From Bacteroidales bacterium (GTDB lineage: Bacteria; Bacteroidota; Bacteroidia; Bacteroidales; Marinilabiliaceae): DNA of 64,000 bases. The DNA lies in NCBI GenBank assembly GCA_024401355.1, contig JAKSLF010000005.1, positions 1 to 64,000 of the forward strand, written 5' to 3'. The notes under the pieces were generated by a model. That model did no database searches. It was not told the origin of the DNA and saw nothing but the letters and a program-made list of their open reading frames with translations. This document shows, in pieces, positions 9,093 through 17,838 of this stretch (positions within the stretch are counted from its first letter, which is position 1; every line of letters starts with the position of its first letter). A program made the position numbers and the translations under genes.

Positions 9093-10259
9093 TTAATATT
9101 TTTGAAGCCAATCAAGCGGATTTTGTTTTTCTTCCGAATTCCATAATTCGAAATGCAAAACATTAGAGTTGATTCCAGACCCTGAATAGACCTTACCAAG
9201 TTCGGTAGTAACAAAAACCGTCTCATCCTTCTTGACAGAAACTTCAGAGAGATTAGAGTAGACAGTAAGAATGTTGCCATGACGAACAATGACAGAAGCA
9301 TTGCTTCCAGGAATAATAATTATTTTAGAAACCTTACCCTCATGAATTGGGTGAATTTTTTTACTATCAAGTACATCGATATCAATACCATTATTACGAA
9401 TAGTAAGCGAAGGAACAAGAGGATGTTCGTGCTCGCCAAAATTGCTGACAACAACATATTTGTCGCATGGCCAAGGAAGAAGTCCCTTATTCTGATTGAT
9501 ATCTGAACTAAGCATTTGATTTGCACCATTTTCGCGAGCCTTACGAGCCTCTTCCTGAATCATGGCAACAATCATTTCTTCGAGTTCTTTCTTCTTTTTT
9601 TCAGCATCAGCAATCTGCTGAGTAAGGTTAGACTGTTGCTGAGTAAACTGCTGAACCTTAGACTGACGCTGAGACAACTCATATTCAAGATTAGTGGACT
9701 CACGTTTAGTTTCGAGAAGAATCTTATCAAGCTGTTCGCGTTTAGCAATTACATTTTCCTTCAACTTATTGAAAAACTCCTTTTTAACCTTAATCTGTTC
9801 AGCCTGTTGCTTGCGATAATCATTGTACTGACGCATGAAAAGGAAACGACGATAACTCTCGTTGAAAGACTTGGAAGAGAGAAGATAAACAAGACCATTA
9901 CGGTCCATCTTATTAATACTCTGCTGATAGATAATCTTGCTATAATCCTCCTTAAGACGGAAAATTTCATTTTCAAGAGAATCGAGCTGCATAATAAGAG
10001 TCTTAATTTGACTAGTATAAGCAAAAATCTGATTGTTATAAATATTAATAAGACGCTTACGTTTAGCAATCTTATCGTCGATAACAGATATCTGCATAAG
10101 TTCGGAAGTCTTCTTATCGGAATAGTCAGTCAAGAGCTTATTGCTTTCCTCGATAAGAGACAAAATAGCGTCCTTCTCGTTGTTAAGATCAGTAAGAGTC
10201 TGACCATAAGAAGCGAGAGTGAACGACAATAAAAATAATATACCTAAAATTCGACCCAT
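9093..10259 (-). CDS. EnvC-like murein hydrolase activator (coiled coil plus degenerate LytM/M23 domain)
   Basis: 388 residues with an N-terminal signal peptide (LGILFLLSFTLASYG). Residues about 20-245 are strongly predicted coiled coil, rich in K, E and Q. The C-terminal 120 residues form an M23/LytM fold (VVSNFGEHEHPLVPSLT to LHFELWNSEEKQNPLDWL). The zinc ligands look incomplete: NNGIDI stands where active M23 enzymes have a histidine, and only one His is left in LHFELW. This matches EnvC, which activates cell-wall amidases at the septum rather than cutting peptidoglycan itself. It is the third gene of the TPR / DUF4292 / EnvC run, separated by 7 bp from the DUF4292 gene. Confidence 0.9.
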   Translation of the reverse strand: MGRILGILFLLSFTLASYGQTLTDLNNEKDAILSLIEESNKLLTDYSDKKTSELMQISVIDDKIAKRKRLINIYNNQIFAYTSQIKTLIMQLDSLENEIFRLKEDYSKIIYQQSINKMDRNGLVYLLSSKSFNESYRRFLFMRQYNDYRKQQAEQIKVKKEFFNKLKENVIAKREQLDKILLETKRESTNLEYELSQRQSKVQQFTQQQSNLTQQIADAEKKKKELEEMIVAMIQEEARKARENGANQMLSSDINQNKGLLPWPCDKYVVVSNFGEHEHPLVPSLTIRNNGIDIDVLDSKKIHPIHEGKVSKIIIIPGSNASVIVRHGNILTVYSNLSEVSVKKDETVFVTTELGKVYSGSGINSNVLHFELWNSEEKQNPLDWLQKY

Positions 10260-10266
10260 ATTTGCC

Positions 10267-11043
10267 TTAATATTCTATTTTTGAATTACCATTAAGAACA
10301 ATGTTTTTAATTGAAATTTTAGCCTCATATTGGGCATTATTCAATAATGATGAAATAACAATATTCTTAGGAATGGTAAAACCATCAGTAAGTTCATAAT
10401 TATCGCAAGAAAAATTCAAATTGATATCATTACCTACAGAAGATAATGAATGAAGAGTATAATCGCTATTAATAACGATATTAACCTCAAACTGGGAACT
10501 CTTACGGTAGAGCACATATCTATCGTTGAGAATATAGAGAGTAAATTTAGAAAAATCGGATTCGCCGAAATAAGTATAGACATCGGGAACGCAACCTAAA
10601 AAGGCTGCACGAATAGAAGCAACGAACTTAGAAGGACAATCAAAAGAACCATTCTTGCCAAGAGGCTTGCTATCAAAAGTAAGAGAACCATTATCGATTT
10701 TTACCTTTGCAACCTCCATAACAGGAAAAGGAAGATAGACCTTGGAAACAATATGATTGTCGCTAGTCATATAGAGTTGAGCATTCAAGCTATTGTAGAG
10801 AGGAATACCTTCGGAAGCAACAGACAATTTGCGTGAATAGTAGCTATTAATACCTTCAGTCTTAGACTTCATAGAAGAATAGAGATTGTCGAAAAACTCC
10901 TTACGAGATGAGGCAATAGTTGAACTATCCCTTACTTCGATATTCTTGCTACTTCGACATGAATCGAGAATAAGCAAAGAAGTCAAAGCAAGGAAAAGAA
11001 CCTTAAGACGCAATATGTAAAAACTACTTTTCACTAATTTCAA
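10267..11043 (-). CDS. DUF4292 lipoprotein (LolB/LolA-like fold suspected)
   Basis: 258 residues. The N-terminal signal ends in the lipobox LDSC (Cys29), so this is a lipoprotein of the cell envelope. The remainder is rich in beta strands (YNSLNAQLYMTSDNHIVS, FTLYILNDRYVLYRKSSQF) and matches what is annotated as DUF4292 in Bacteroidetes. The fold is thought to resemble outer-membrane lipoprotein carriers, but no function is proven. Its start overlaps the end of the upstream TPR gene by 20 bp, which argues for translational coupling. Its usual neighbours (TPR protein, EnvC-like protein, dut) are all here. Confidence 0.82.
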   Translation of the reverse strand: MKLVKSSFYILRLKVLFLALTSLLILDSCRSSKNIEVRDSSTIASSRKEFFDNLYSSMKSKTEGINSYYSRKLSVASEGIPLYNSLNAQLYMTSDNHIVSKVYLPFPVMEVAKVKIDNGSLTFDSKPLGKNGSFDCPSKFVASIRAAFLGCVPDVYTYFGESDFSKFTLYILNDRYVLYRKSSQFEVNIVINSDYTLHSLSSVGNDINLNFSCDNYELTDGFTIPKNIVISSLLNNAQYEAKISIKNIVLNGNSKIEY

Positions 11044-12748
11044 TCTTCTTTTTTACGGAATCAGTAGGATGTTCTTCGTAAGACTTCTTCCAATAGACAA
11101 GAGCCTTTTCGAGATTATTATTCATGAAAAGAATATCACCATAATGATCGTAAATCTCATAATTATCATGATCGGACTTTAGAGAGTCCATAGCACGTTC
11201 GATAATAAAAAGAGCCTCAGTAAAATTATTCTTTCGGTAGAGAACCCAAGCATAAGTGTCGAGGAAAGTAGAATTTCCAGGATCAATCTCATTAGCCTTG
11301 CGAGCCATAGTTTCGGCCTTGTCGAGTTCTATACCTTCAAGAGAGAGATAATAGCTGTAATTATTGAGAACAGTAGCATTATAAGGGTCAACCTTCAGAA
11401 CCTCATCGAAGTAGAAAAAGGCAATTTTTGCACTATCGACAAAATAATAGGAAGTAGCCAACTCACTCATGACAGCAACCTTCATAGACTGAAGACGATT
11501 GTTAGTGTCCATTGAAGAAAGAACACTATAGCTCTTACGAAGTGGTGGAAGAGCCTTGGCATAATCTTGAATAGTTATGTAGTACCCACCATTGAGAAGC
11601 AAGATAAGAGGATCATCGGGATATGTCTTCAGAGCAATATCAGAATAGTTGTGAAGATCGTCGTATTTGCTAAAAGAAGAAAGTTTAAGAAGAAAATCGC
11701 GCCAAGACTCAACAGACATAGAACCTACATTCTGATAGAGAGATTCGTAGAGAGAGATAGCCTTTTCAGCATTATTATTGTTAGTGCAATATTCGGCATA
11801 GACAGCATAGAATTGCTCCTCGTCGGGATACTGAGAAACAAGAGTGTCGAGAACAGAATAATAGAAATTCTGAGTATCGACAGTTTTTGGAAGCATATTC
11901 TGGTTGCTTAGAGAAGAAATAAGCTTGTTATACTTGACATTAGACTGGATGTTTGGAGAAGAAAAACCACGCATAGAATAATGCTTGAAAGAGTCAGTCT
12001 TATCCATCTTGAGCATCAAAGAAGCCATATCAAAATTATAGATATCGCCATCTTCACAATCGGTAGCATACTTGAGGTAGCCAAGACCTTCGACATTCTT
12101 GTTAGTGCGGAAATGATAGTCGGCCATGAAGAAATTATACTTGGCAACCTTAGGATGCTTCTTAAAACGAGAATTGATTAGCTTATAAGCCTTCTTCTTT
12201 TCGCCCATCTTCATAAGAATATCATATTTGGTAGGAAGAACGTAATCCTCGGCCTGCAAGTCGGAAGGAATAGCATCGACATAGGCCAGAGCCTTAGGAT
12301 AATTCTGCATTTGAGTAGCAACAGAACTTCCTAAAAGGTAAGTATCAACATTATTCTTATCGGCAGCAATAAGCTTATCGAGTAGAGGAAGAGTCTCGTT
12401 AAACTTATTTAAAGCCAACTTGATATTAACAGCCTCCTGAATATAGAACTGATTGTTAGAATCATCATTGGCGAGAGCATAGTCAATAAACTTATTGGCG
12501 TTCTCGAGGTCGTTAGAGAGATGGAGAATGCGAGCTATCTCGTAGGGAACAGCAGCAGACTTTTCGTCGAGCTTAAAGCAGTTGACATACATCTCGACAG
12601 ACTTCTGGTAATCACCTTTGAGTCTGTTCTTGAGAGCCTCGTTGAAGAACAACGAGAACAAATGATTCTGCTGATCGGTGAGTTGTGCGAAACACCCAAC
12701 GCTCAAGACAAGAGCCAATAATATCGAGTATAATCTATACATCATCAA
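11024..12748 (-). CDS. Secreted/periplasmic tetratricopeptide-repeat protein
   Basis: 574 residues with a signal peptide likely cleaved after CFA near residue 21. At least ten TPR-like helical hairpins cover the rest, for example GDYQKSVEMYVNCFKLDEKS near the N-terminus and DPYNATVLNNYSYYLSLEG and DHYGDILFMNNNLEKALVYW towards the C-terminus. TPR arrays scaffold protein complexes. Given co-transcription with an envelope lipoprotein and an EnvC-like activator, a role in envelope assembly is a reasonable inference. No enzymatic motif is visible. It follows dut by 10 bp and overlaps the DUF4292 gene. Confidence 0.85.
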   Translation of the reverse strand: MMMYRLYSILLALVLSVGCFAQLTDQQNHLFSLFFNEALKNRLKGDYQKSVEMYVNCFKLDEKSAAVPYEIARILHLSNDLENANKFIDYALANDDSNNQFYIQEAVNIKLALNKFNETLPLLDKLIAADKNNVDTYLLGSSVATQMQNYPKALAYVDAIPSDLQAEDYVLPTKYDILMKMGEKKKAYKLINSRFKKHPKVAKYNFFMADYHFRTNKNVEGLGYLKYATDCEDGDIYNFDMASLMLKMDKTDSFKHYSMRGFSSPNIQSNVKYNKLISSLSNQNMLPKTVDTQNFYYSVLDTLVSQYPDEEQFYAVYAEYCTNNNNAEKAISLYESLYQNVGSMSVESWRDFLLKLSSFSKYDDLHNYSDIALKTYPDDPLILLLNGGYYITIQDYAKALPPLRKSYSVLSSMDTNNRLQSMKVAVMSELATSYYFVDSAKIAFFYFDEVLKVDPYNATVLNNYSYYLSLEGIELDKAETMARKANEIDPGNSTFLDTYAWVLYRKNNFTEALFIIERAMDSLKSDHDNYEIYDHYGDILFMNNNLEKALVYWKKSYEEHPTDSVKKKIEISEK

Positions 12749-12758
12749 ACAAAAATAA

Positions 12759-13211
12759 TCATTTCACACCACTATGACCAAAACCGCCATCGCCACGTTC
12801 AGTAGAATCGAGAGACTCGACCTCGATGAACTCAGCATACTCATGACGAGCAATAACCATCTGACAAATGCGGTCACCAGACTCAATCTTAAAATCGTCG
12901 GCAGACAAATTTACAAGAATAACCTTAATCTCACCACGATAATCGCTATCAATAGTACCAGGAGAATTGAGAACGGAAATACCAGACTTGAGAGCCAAAC
13001 CACTACGAGGACGAATCTGAGCTTCATAACCTTGAGGAAGCTCGATGAAAAGTCCTGTTGGAACAGCAATACGCTGGAGAGGTTTGAGAACAATAGGTTC
13101 GGCAATAAAAGCGCGAAGATCGAGTCCTGCAGAACCTTCGGAAGCATAAGCTGGAAGAGGATTGTTACTCTTGTTTATAATCTTTATCTTAGTAGTATTC
13201 ATAATGCACAA
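12759..13211 (-). CDS. dut: Deoxyuridine 5'-triphosphate nucleotidohydrolase (dUTPase)
   Basis: 150 residues. The trimeric dUTPase hydrolyses dUTP to dUMP and pyrophosphate, preventing uracil incorporation and feeding dTMP synthesis. All five motifs are visible: [12 protein letters not shown] (1), [13 protein letters not shown] (2), [15 protein letters not shown] (3), [10 protein letters not shown] (4) and the C-terminal [13 protein letters not shown] (5). The true start may be the internal Met4 ([10 protein letters not shown]), 9 bases downstream, since the first three residues MCI are not conserved. It sits between the flippase and TPR genes with gaps of 5 and 10 bp. Confidence 0.97.
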   Translation of the reverse strand: MCIMNTTKIKIINKSNNPLPAYASEGSAGLDLRAFIAEPIVLKPLQRIAVPTGLFIELPQGYEAQIRPRSGLALKSGISVLNSPGTIDSDYRGEIKVILVNLSADDFKIESGDRICQMVIARHEYAEFIEVESLDSTERGDGGFGHSGVK

Positions 13212-13216
13212 ATTAA

Positions 13217-14674
13217 TTATTTAATTCTTCTTGAACGTAAATTATTGACAATAAGCATGATAAAAGGATAAGAGGCAATAGCAACACCAATAAGTGAACC
13301 TATAATCCAAAAACTGCCAAGATACTCATCGTTAATCCATTTGAAAAGATGAGTAGCAACAAAACCAACAACTACAAGTGAAAGAATAGAACTCCACTTA
13401 TAAGGAATTGGATAATAATGATTGCCAAGCAGAAGAGAAAGAATCATCATGACACCATAGCCAATCATAGCAGAAAGAGCGGCACCAGTAATACCAAGAA
13501 CAGGAATTAGGAACCAGTTGAGGACAGTATTGACTAGAAGACCAGCAAAACTCATAATGATACCATAATAAGTCTTGTCAATCTTCTTGTACCACATTGA
13601 GAGCGAATAGTAAACACCGAAGAAAAGCTGTCCGGCAAGAACGAAAGGAATGACAACATTTCCACGATGGTAAGCAGGAGTAATAATGAACTTATCTATT
13701 AAAGGAATAAATAAAATTACACCAGCATATATAATCATACCGAAAGCAACGAAATAATTCATTACATCGGCATATATTTCGCGTTTGTCATTATCCTTAC
13801 TTTCCTTAAAGAAGAAAGGTTCGAAAGCAAGACGGAAAGACTGAGTGAAAATAGCCATAAGGACGCCTATCTTGAAATTGCCACCATAGACAGCCAATTC
13901 GACAAGACCATCGTCGGCATTGACAAGCTTAGGAATCATAAACTTCTCGACCTGCTGATTGCACATGCCGAAAAAGCCCATACCAACAAGTGGAATAGAG
14001 TATATGACAACATCTTTGAGAAGCTTGAAATCGTAGCTATGAGAGCGACGAACAAAGCCAGGAAGAAAATAGAAAATGCTAGAGAGAGAACCAATCAAAT
14101 TAGAAAGAAGAATTCCATTAAGATCGGTAATCTGATTAAAATCTATACCACAAATAATATTTCCACGAAGAACGAAAAGGAAAAGCAACGTGAAAACAAC
14201 TGTTACAACAACTTGAACAAGTCTTAGAACAGAATATTTAACAGACTTGCGATCGTAGCGTAATTCGGCAAAGAGAATAGCATTAAGAGCATCGACAAGA
14301 ACTATTACAGTAGCGATAATGAGTGAACTAGCACGAGAAGAGTCTAGCTCGACCATCCAACAACAGAAATCGCTGAAAAGAGCGAAAAATGAGATAATTA
14401 CAACACTAATGCCGAGAACAGTACTCAACATGGAATCGAGAAGACGATTGCGATTGTCGGGAGTGACAAAACGGAAATAGCCAGTTTCGAAACCCATAGT
14501 TGCAACAACAAGCAGGACAGAAATAGCGGCATATACATTAACCACAAGTCCGTATTCGGCCATTGGGATGGTACGAATAAACAAAGGCATAAGCAACCAA
14601 TTGAGCATACGACCCAAAATGGTACTTACTCCATATATGACAGTATCACCTGCAAGTGACTTTAATTTTCCCAT
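13217..14674 (-). CDS. Polysaccharide biosynthesis flippase (MOP superfamily, Wzx-like)
   Basis: 485 residues with about 12-14 hydrophobic segments spread over the whole length. The N-terminus [20 protein letters not shown] and the later [27 protein letters not shown] region are typical of oligosaccharide flippases of the MOP/MATE superfamily. Such proteins move lipid-linked sugar units or lipid II-like intermediates across the inner membrane. No glycosyltransferases lie nearby, so the substrate may be general rather than a specific capsule. The gene is 6 bp downstream of ruvB, a Bacteroidales arrangement I recall as common. Confidence 0.87.
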   Translation of the reverse strand: MGKLKSLAGDTVIYGVSTILGRMLNWLLMPLFIRTIPMAEYGLVVNVYAAISVLLVVATMGFETGYFRFVTPDNRNRLLDSMLSTVLGISVVIISFFALFSDFCCWMVELDSSRASSLIIATVIVLVDALNAILFAELRYDRKSVKYSVLRLVQVVVTVVFTLLFLFVLRGNIICGIDFNQITDLNGILLSNLIGSLSSIFYFLPGFVRRSHSYDFKLLKDVVIYSIPLVGMGFFGMCNQQVEKFMIPKLVNADDGLVELAVYGGNFKIGVLMAIFTQSFRLAFEPFFFKESKDNDKREIYADVMNYFVAFGMIIYAGVILFIPLIDKFIITPAYHRGNVVIPFVLAGQLFFGVYYSLSMWYKKIDKTYYGIIMSFAGLLVNTVLNWFLIPVLGITGAALSAMIGYGVMMILSLLLGNHYYPIPYKWSSILSLVVVGFVATHLFKWINDEYLGSFWIIGSLIGVAIASYPFIMLIVNNLRSRRIK

Positions 14675-14680
14675 TACAAA

Positions 14681-15703
14681 CTAATTATCAAATAAAGTGT
14701 TTTCATACTGAAATCCGGAACGTCCGAAATGGCTGTAAGCAAGTTCGGTCACAACACGTCCGCGGGAAGTACGCTTTATAAAACCTTGTTGGATAAGATA
14801 AGGTTCGTATACATCCTCGATAGTACCTGCATCTTCGCCTATTGCAGTAGCAATAGTAGAAATGCCAACAGGACCACCGGAGAACTTATCTATGAGAGTA
14901 AGCAGAATCTTTCTATCCATATCGTCGAGACCGTAAGTATCGATGTTGAGAGCAGAAAGACTGCTGTCTGTTATTTCCTTATTAATCACTCCATTGCCAA
15001 CGACTTGAGCAAAATCGCGAACACGGCGAAGAAGAGCATTAGCAATACGCGGTGTACCACGAGAGCGACGAGAAATCTCGAAAGCGGAATCGTAATCTAT
15101 CTTGACACCAAGAATAGAAGCAGAACGCTGGACAATCTTGGCAAGAGTTTCAGCATCATAATATTCGAGATGAAGATTTATGCCGAAACGAGCACGAAGA
15201 GGACTAGTGAGAAGACCGCTACGAGTAGTAGCACCGACAAGAGTGAAAGGATTAAGATCAATCTGAATAGTACGAGCTCCAGGTCCTTTATCTATAATAA
15301 TATCAATCTTATAATCCTCCATAGCAGAATAGAGATATTCCTCAACGACAGGGCTGAGACGATGAATCTCATCGATAAAAAGAACATCATTAGGTTCGAG
15401 GCTAGTGAGGATGCCGGCTAGATCGCCAGGTTTATCGAGAACAGGACCACTAGTAGTCTTCATGTTGACATGAAGCTGATTGGCAATAATAGCAGAGAGA
15501 GTAGTCTTGCCGAGACCAGGAGGTCCATAGAGAAGAACATGGTCGAGAGGTTCTTCGCGCAAACGGGCGGCTTCGACGAATACCTTAAGGTTTTTGACAA
15601 TGCCAGCCTGTCCGGTAAAATCGTCGAATGTCAATGGCCTTAACTTACGGTCCATTTCAGATTCGTTGCCCATTCGTCGTATATCGAGTCCTTCTTCCAT
15701 CAA
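14681..15703 (-). CDS. ruvB: Holliday junction branch migration ATPase RuvB
   Basis: 340 residues, full length. RuvB is the hexameric AAA+ motor of the RuvABC resolvasome. The N-terminus has [20 protein letters not shown]; the Walker A motif is [11 protein letters not shown] near residue 65 and the Walker B is [12 protein letters not shown]. Sensor 1 lies in [20 protein letters not shown], and the C-terminal winged helix has [17 protein letters not shown]. Start choice between Met1 and Met2 is not decidable. It lies 22 bp downstream of the receiver-domain gene. Confidence 0.98.
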   Translation of the reverse strand: MMEEGLDIRRMGNESEMDRKLRPLTFDDFTGQAGIVKNLKVFVEAARLREEPLDHVLLYGPPGLGKTTLSAIIANQLHVNMKTTSGPVLDKPGDLAGILTSLEPNDVLFIDEIHRLSPVVEEYLYSAMEDYKIDIIIDKGPGARTIQIDLNPFTLVGATTRSGLLTSPLRARFGINLHLEYYDAETLAKIVQRSASILGVKIDYDSAFEISRRSRGTPRIANALLRRVRDFAQVVGNGVINKEITDSSLSALNIDTYGLDDMDRKILLTLIDKFSGGPVGISTIATAIGEDAGTIEDVYEPYLIQQGFIKRTSRGRVVTELAYSHFGRSGFQYENTLFDN

Positions 15704-15725
15704 TACATTTAAAAGTTATAGAATA

Positions 15726-16154
15726 CTATACGTATCCGTTATTCTGCAAAATCTTTACAAAATTGTCTATATCGAAAGGCTTGGACATAAATTCATCCAT
15801 ACCAATATCGAGACATTTTTCTCTGTCGGAGTCATATACATTGGAAGTAAGTCCGATGATGTATGACTTTTTGCCAGATTCCTTTTCAATATTACGGATG
15901 GCTTGAGTAGCCTGATAACCATCCATAACAGGCATCATAAGGTCCATAAGAACGAAGTCGTATGACCTTTCCTTAAATTCGTCGACTGCCTCCTGACCAT
16001 TGTTGACAGTCTTCATGTTGAAACCCATCTTAGTCATGTTGAAGTACATGAGCTTCTGGTTGAGCACATTGTCTTCGACAAGCAAGATTGACATTTCTTT
16101 CTTTAATTGAATCATCTTCAAAAACTTAAAAGGTTTAGTAATAAATTGCTGCAA
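15726..16154 (-). CDS. Stand-alone CheY-like response regulator receiver protein
   Basis: 142 residues if translation begins at 16154, but the receiver fold begins at MSILLVEDN (Met21), so a start at 16094 or at Met14 (16115) is more likely. The acidic pocket is VEDN, the phospho-acceptor is the Asp of VLMDLMMPVMDG (Asp71 in the long form), the Thr/Ser switch is GLTSNV, and the Lys is in MSKPFD. There is no output domain, so it must signal by protein contact or be part of a phosphorelay, perhaps with a hybrid kinase encoded elsewhere. It sits between nadA and ruvB on the same strand. Confidence 0.88.
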   Translation of the reverse strand: MQQFITKPFKFLKMIQLKKEMSILLVEDNVLNQKLMYFNMTKMGFNMKTVNNGQEAVDEFKERSYDFVLMDLMMPVMDGYQATQAIRNIEKESGKKSYIIGLTSNVYDSDREKCLDIGMDEFMSKPFDIDNFVKILQNNGYV

Positions 16155-16189
16155 AGAATTTATTCTTTTATATAATATATAAAATATTA

Positions 16190-17173
16190 TCAGCTAAGTG
16201 CAAGCATGGCGTCGATAGGACGACGAGCCAGGCGAGCAGTTTCAGGATCGACAACAACCTCAGGCCACTCGTACTTGAGAGTAAGATAGAGCTTTTCGAG
16301 AGTGTTGAGCTTCATGTACTCGCAGTTGTTGCAACCGCAAGTAGAGTCGATTGGAGGAGCGGCGATGAAAGTCTTATCAAGATAAGCCTTAATCATCTGA
16401 TGGAGGATACCACTTTCTGTAGCAACAATGAAAGTGGACTTGCTGCTCTTACCGACATAAGTGAGAAGTGCAGCAGTAGAGCCAACAAAGTCGGAAGCTA
16501 TAACAATAGGCTTCTTACATTCAGGGTGGCAAATTAGTTCAGCATCAGGGTATTGGTTCTTGAGCTGAAGAATCTTTTCGAGAGAGAACTTCTCGTGCAC
16601 GTGGCAAGCTCCATCCCAAAGAAGCATTTCACGACCGGTCTGAGCGTTGATGTAGGAGCCGAGATTACGATCGGGACCGAAGATAATATTCTGGTCTTTA
16701 GGAAAAGATTCTACGACTTTGAGAGCATTAGTAGAAGTAACAACAACATCGGTAAGAGCCTTAACGTCGGCAGAAGTATTGACGTAGCTTACAACCTTAT
16801 GGTCGGGATGCTGCTGGATGAACAACTTAAAATCTTCGGCCTTGCATGAATCTGCAAGTGAACATCCGGCGTTGAGGTCGGGAACGAGAACCTTTTTCTC
16901 AGGATTGAGAATTTTGACAGTTTCGCCCATGAAGTGAACGCCAGCGAGAAGGATAATGTCGGCATTAACACCTACAGCCTTTTGTGCGAGTGCGAGGCTA
17001 TCACCTATAATATCGGCAATATCTTGAATTTCACCTGTCTGGTAGTAGTGTGCCATAAGTATGGCATTCTTTTTTTCCTTAAGAATTTGTATTTCCTTAA
17101 TAAGATCGGTACCTTGTGGTATTTCCTCGGTAACGTATCCACTTTTCAACCAGGCTTTATTAATATTATTCAT
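16190..17173 (-). CDS. nadA: Quinolinate synthase A
   Basis: 327 residues, typical NadA length. It condenses iminoaspartate with dihydroxyacetone phosphate to quinolinate in de novo NAD synthesis, using a 4Fe-4S cluster. Signatures are AILMAHYYQTGEIQDIADIIGDSL near the N-terminus, the cluster ligand region DLNAGCSLADSC, LICHPECKKPI, and DSTCGCNNCEYMKLNTL near the C-terminus. NadB and NadC are not in the window. It is the first minus-strand gene leftward of the inferred origin. Confidence 0.97.
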   Translation of the reverse strand: MNNINKAWLKSGYVTEEIPQGTDLIKEIQILKEKKNAILMAHYYQTGEIQDIADIIGDSLALAQKAVGVNADIILLAGVHFMGETVKILNPEKKVLVPDLNAGCSLADSCKAEDFKLFIQQHPDHKVVSYVNTSADVKALTDVVVTSTNALKVVESFPKDQNIIFGPDRNLGSYINAQTGREMLLWDGACHVHEKFSLEKILQLKNQYPDAELICHPECKKPIVIASDFVGSTAALLTYVGKSSKSTFIVATESGILHQMIKAYLDKTFIAAPPIDSTCGCNNCEYMKLNTLEKLYLTLKYEWPEVVVDPETARLARRPIDAMLALS

Positions 17174-17591
17174 CCTTTACTCTATATTTTATGATATTTA
17201 TAATGCACTGTTAGTTCTATAGATAACTTTGGACAGAAAATCTTGCTTTTTAAATTCTTAAAAATCTGTCAACAATAGCAATATAAGTTATTAACAATGC
17301 ATATTTATATCAAAATTCTTATTATCAAGTAGTTATATAAAATCTATAAACTACGTGTAGATTTTCAGCAAAGTTAATAAATAGTTCGCTTTTAATTGTC
17401 AGTTTTAAGGCATTTTTATGTTGATAAATGTTGAAATATTCGTGAGTTATCAACAATCGAAGCAAATTAAAACTGTATTCATCATCATTATATTGAATTT
17501 TCTTCAAATAGTTTCATAAAAATGTTTATAACTAGGTGTATTATCGACATAAAAAATGAATTATTAAAAGAAGTTATAAAAAATGGCATAT

Positions 17592-17630
17592 AAAGGTATG
17601 GTAAAGCTACGGTATCCATACGGTATCCCT
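17592..17630 (+). repeat. 39-bp intergenic motif, copy A (related to copy B at 37776)
   Basis: Begins AAAGGTATGGTAA, contains two tandem CGGTATCC units and ends TATCCCT. An ungapped comparison with 37776-37814 gives 30 of 39 identical bases. Both copies lie in the two longest intergenic regions of the window. Function is unknown. Confidence 0.55.
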
Positions 17631-17785
17631 ATGTAAAAATGATAATGGGCAAATAGTGTCGGAAAATTAAAAATCTATAAAATAATAAACAAGTAATTTT
17701 ATATATAAATATTTGAATATCAGTAATATATAAAAATATTGAATAAAAAATCATTAAATATATAAAAGTGAAGTAAGTTATTTAC

Positions 17786-17793
17786 TAATTTTG
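17786..17793 (+). promoter_or_regulatory. Bacteroidetes -7 element for hemW
   Basis: TAATTTTG matches TAnnTTTG, about 46 bp upstream of the earliest hemW start. No clear -33 TTTG is present at the usual distance. Confidence 0.45.
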
Positions 17794-17838
17794 TGGTGAG
17801 TAATGTATATAAAGTGTATATAACTCAATAATATTTAC

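Larger units (their letters stand above)
17174..17838. other. Putative chromosomal replication origin (oriC)
   Basis: 665 bp without a gene, very AT-rich. Five 9-mers of the form TTATnnACA are seen: TTATTAACA (17288-17296), TTATCAACA on the minus strand (17419-17427), TTATCAACA (17447-17455), TTATAAACA on the minus strand (17523-17531) and TTATCGACA (17541-17549). The canonical TTATCCACA itself is absent. About 17640-17780 is almost pure A/T and could be the unwinding element. A parS palindrome starts 14 bp past the right end. All 15 genes to the left run leftward and 24 of 31 to the right run rightward. Origin identity is inferred, since dnaA is not in the window. Confidence 0.6.

Noticed and set aside
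9516..10232. Long open frame on the plus strand opposite the EnvC-like gene
   Set aside because: It lies antisense to a well-supported gene, has Leu/Ile/Asn-rich composition typical of a shadow frame and shows no domain.
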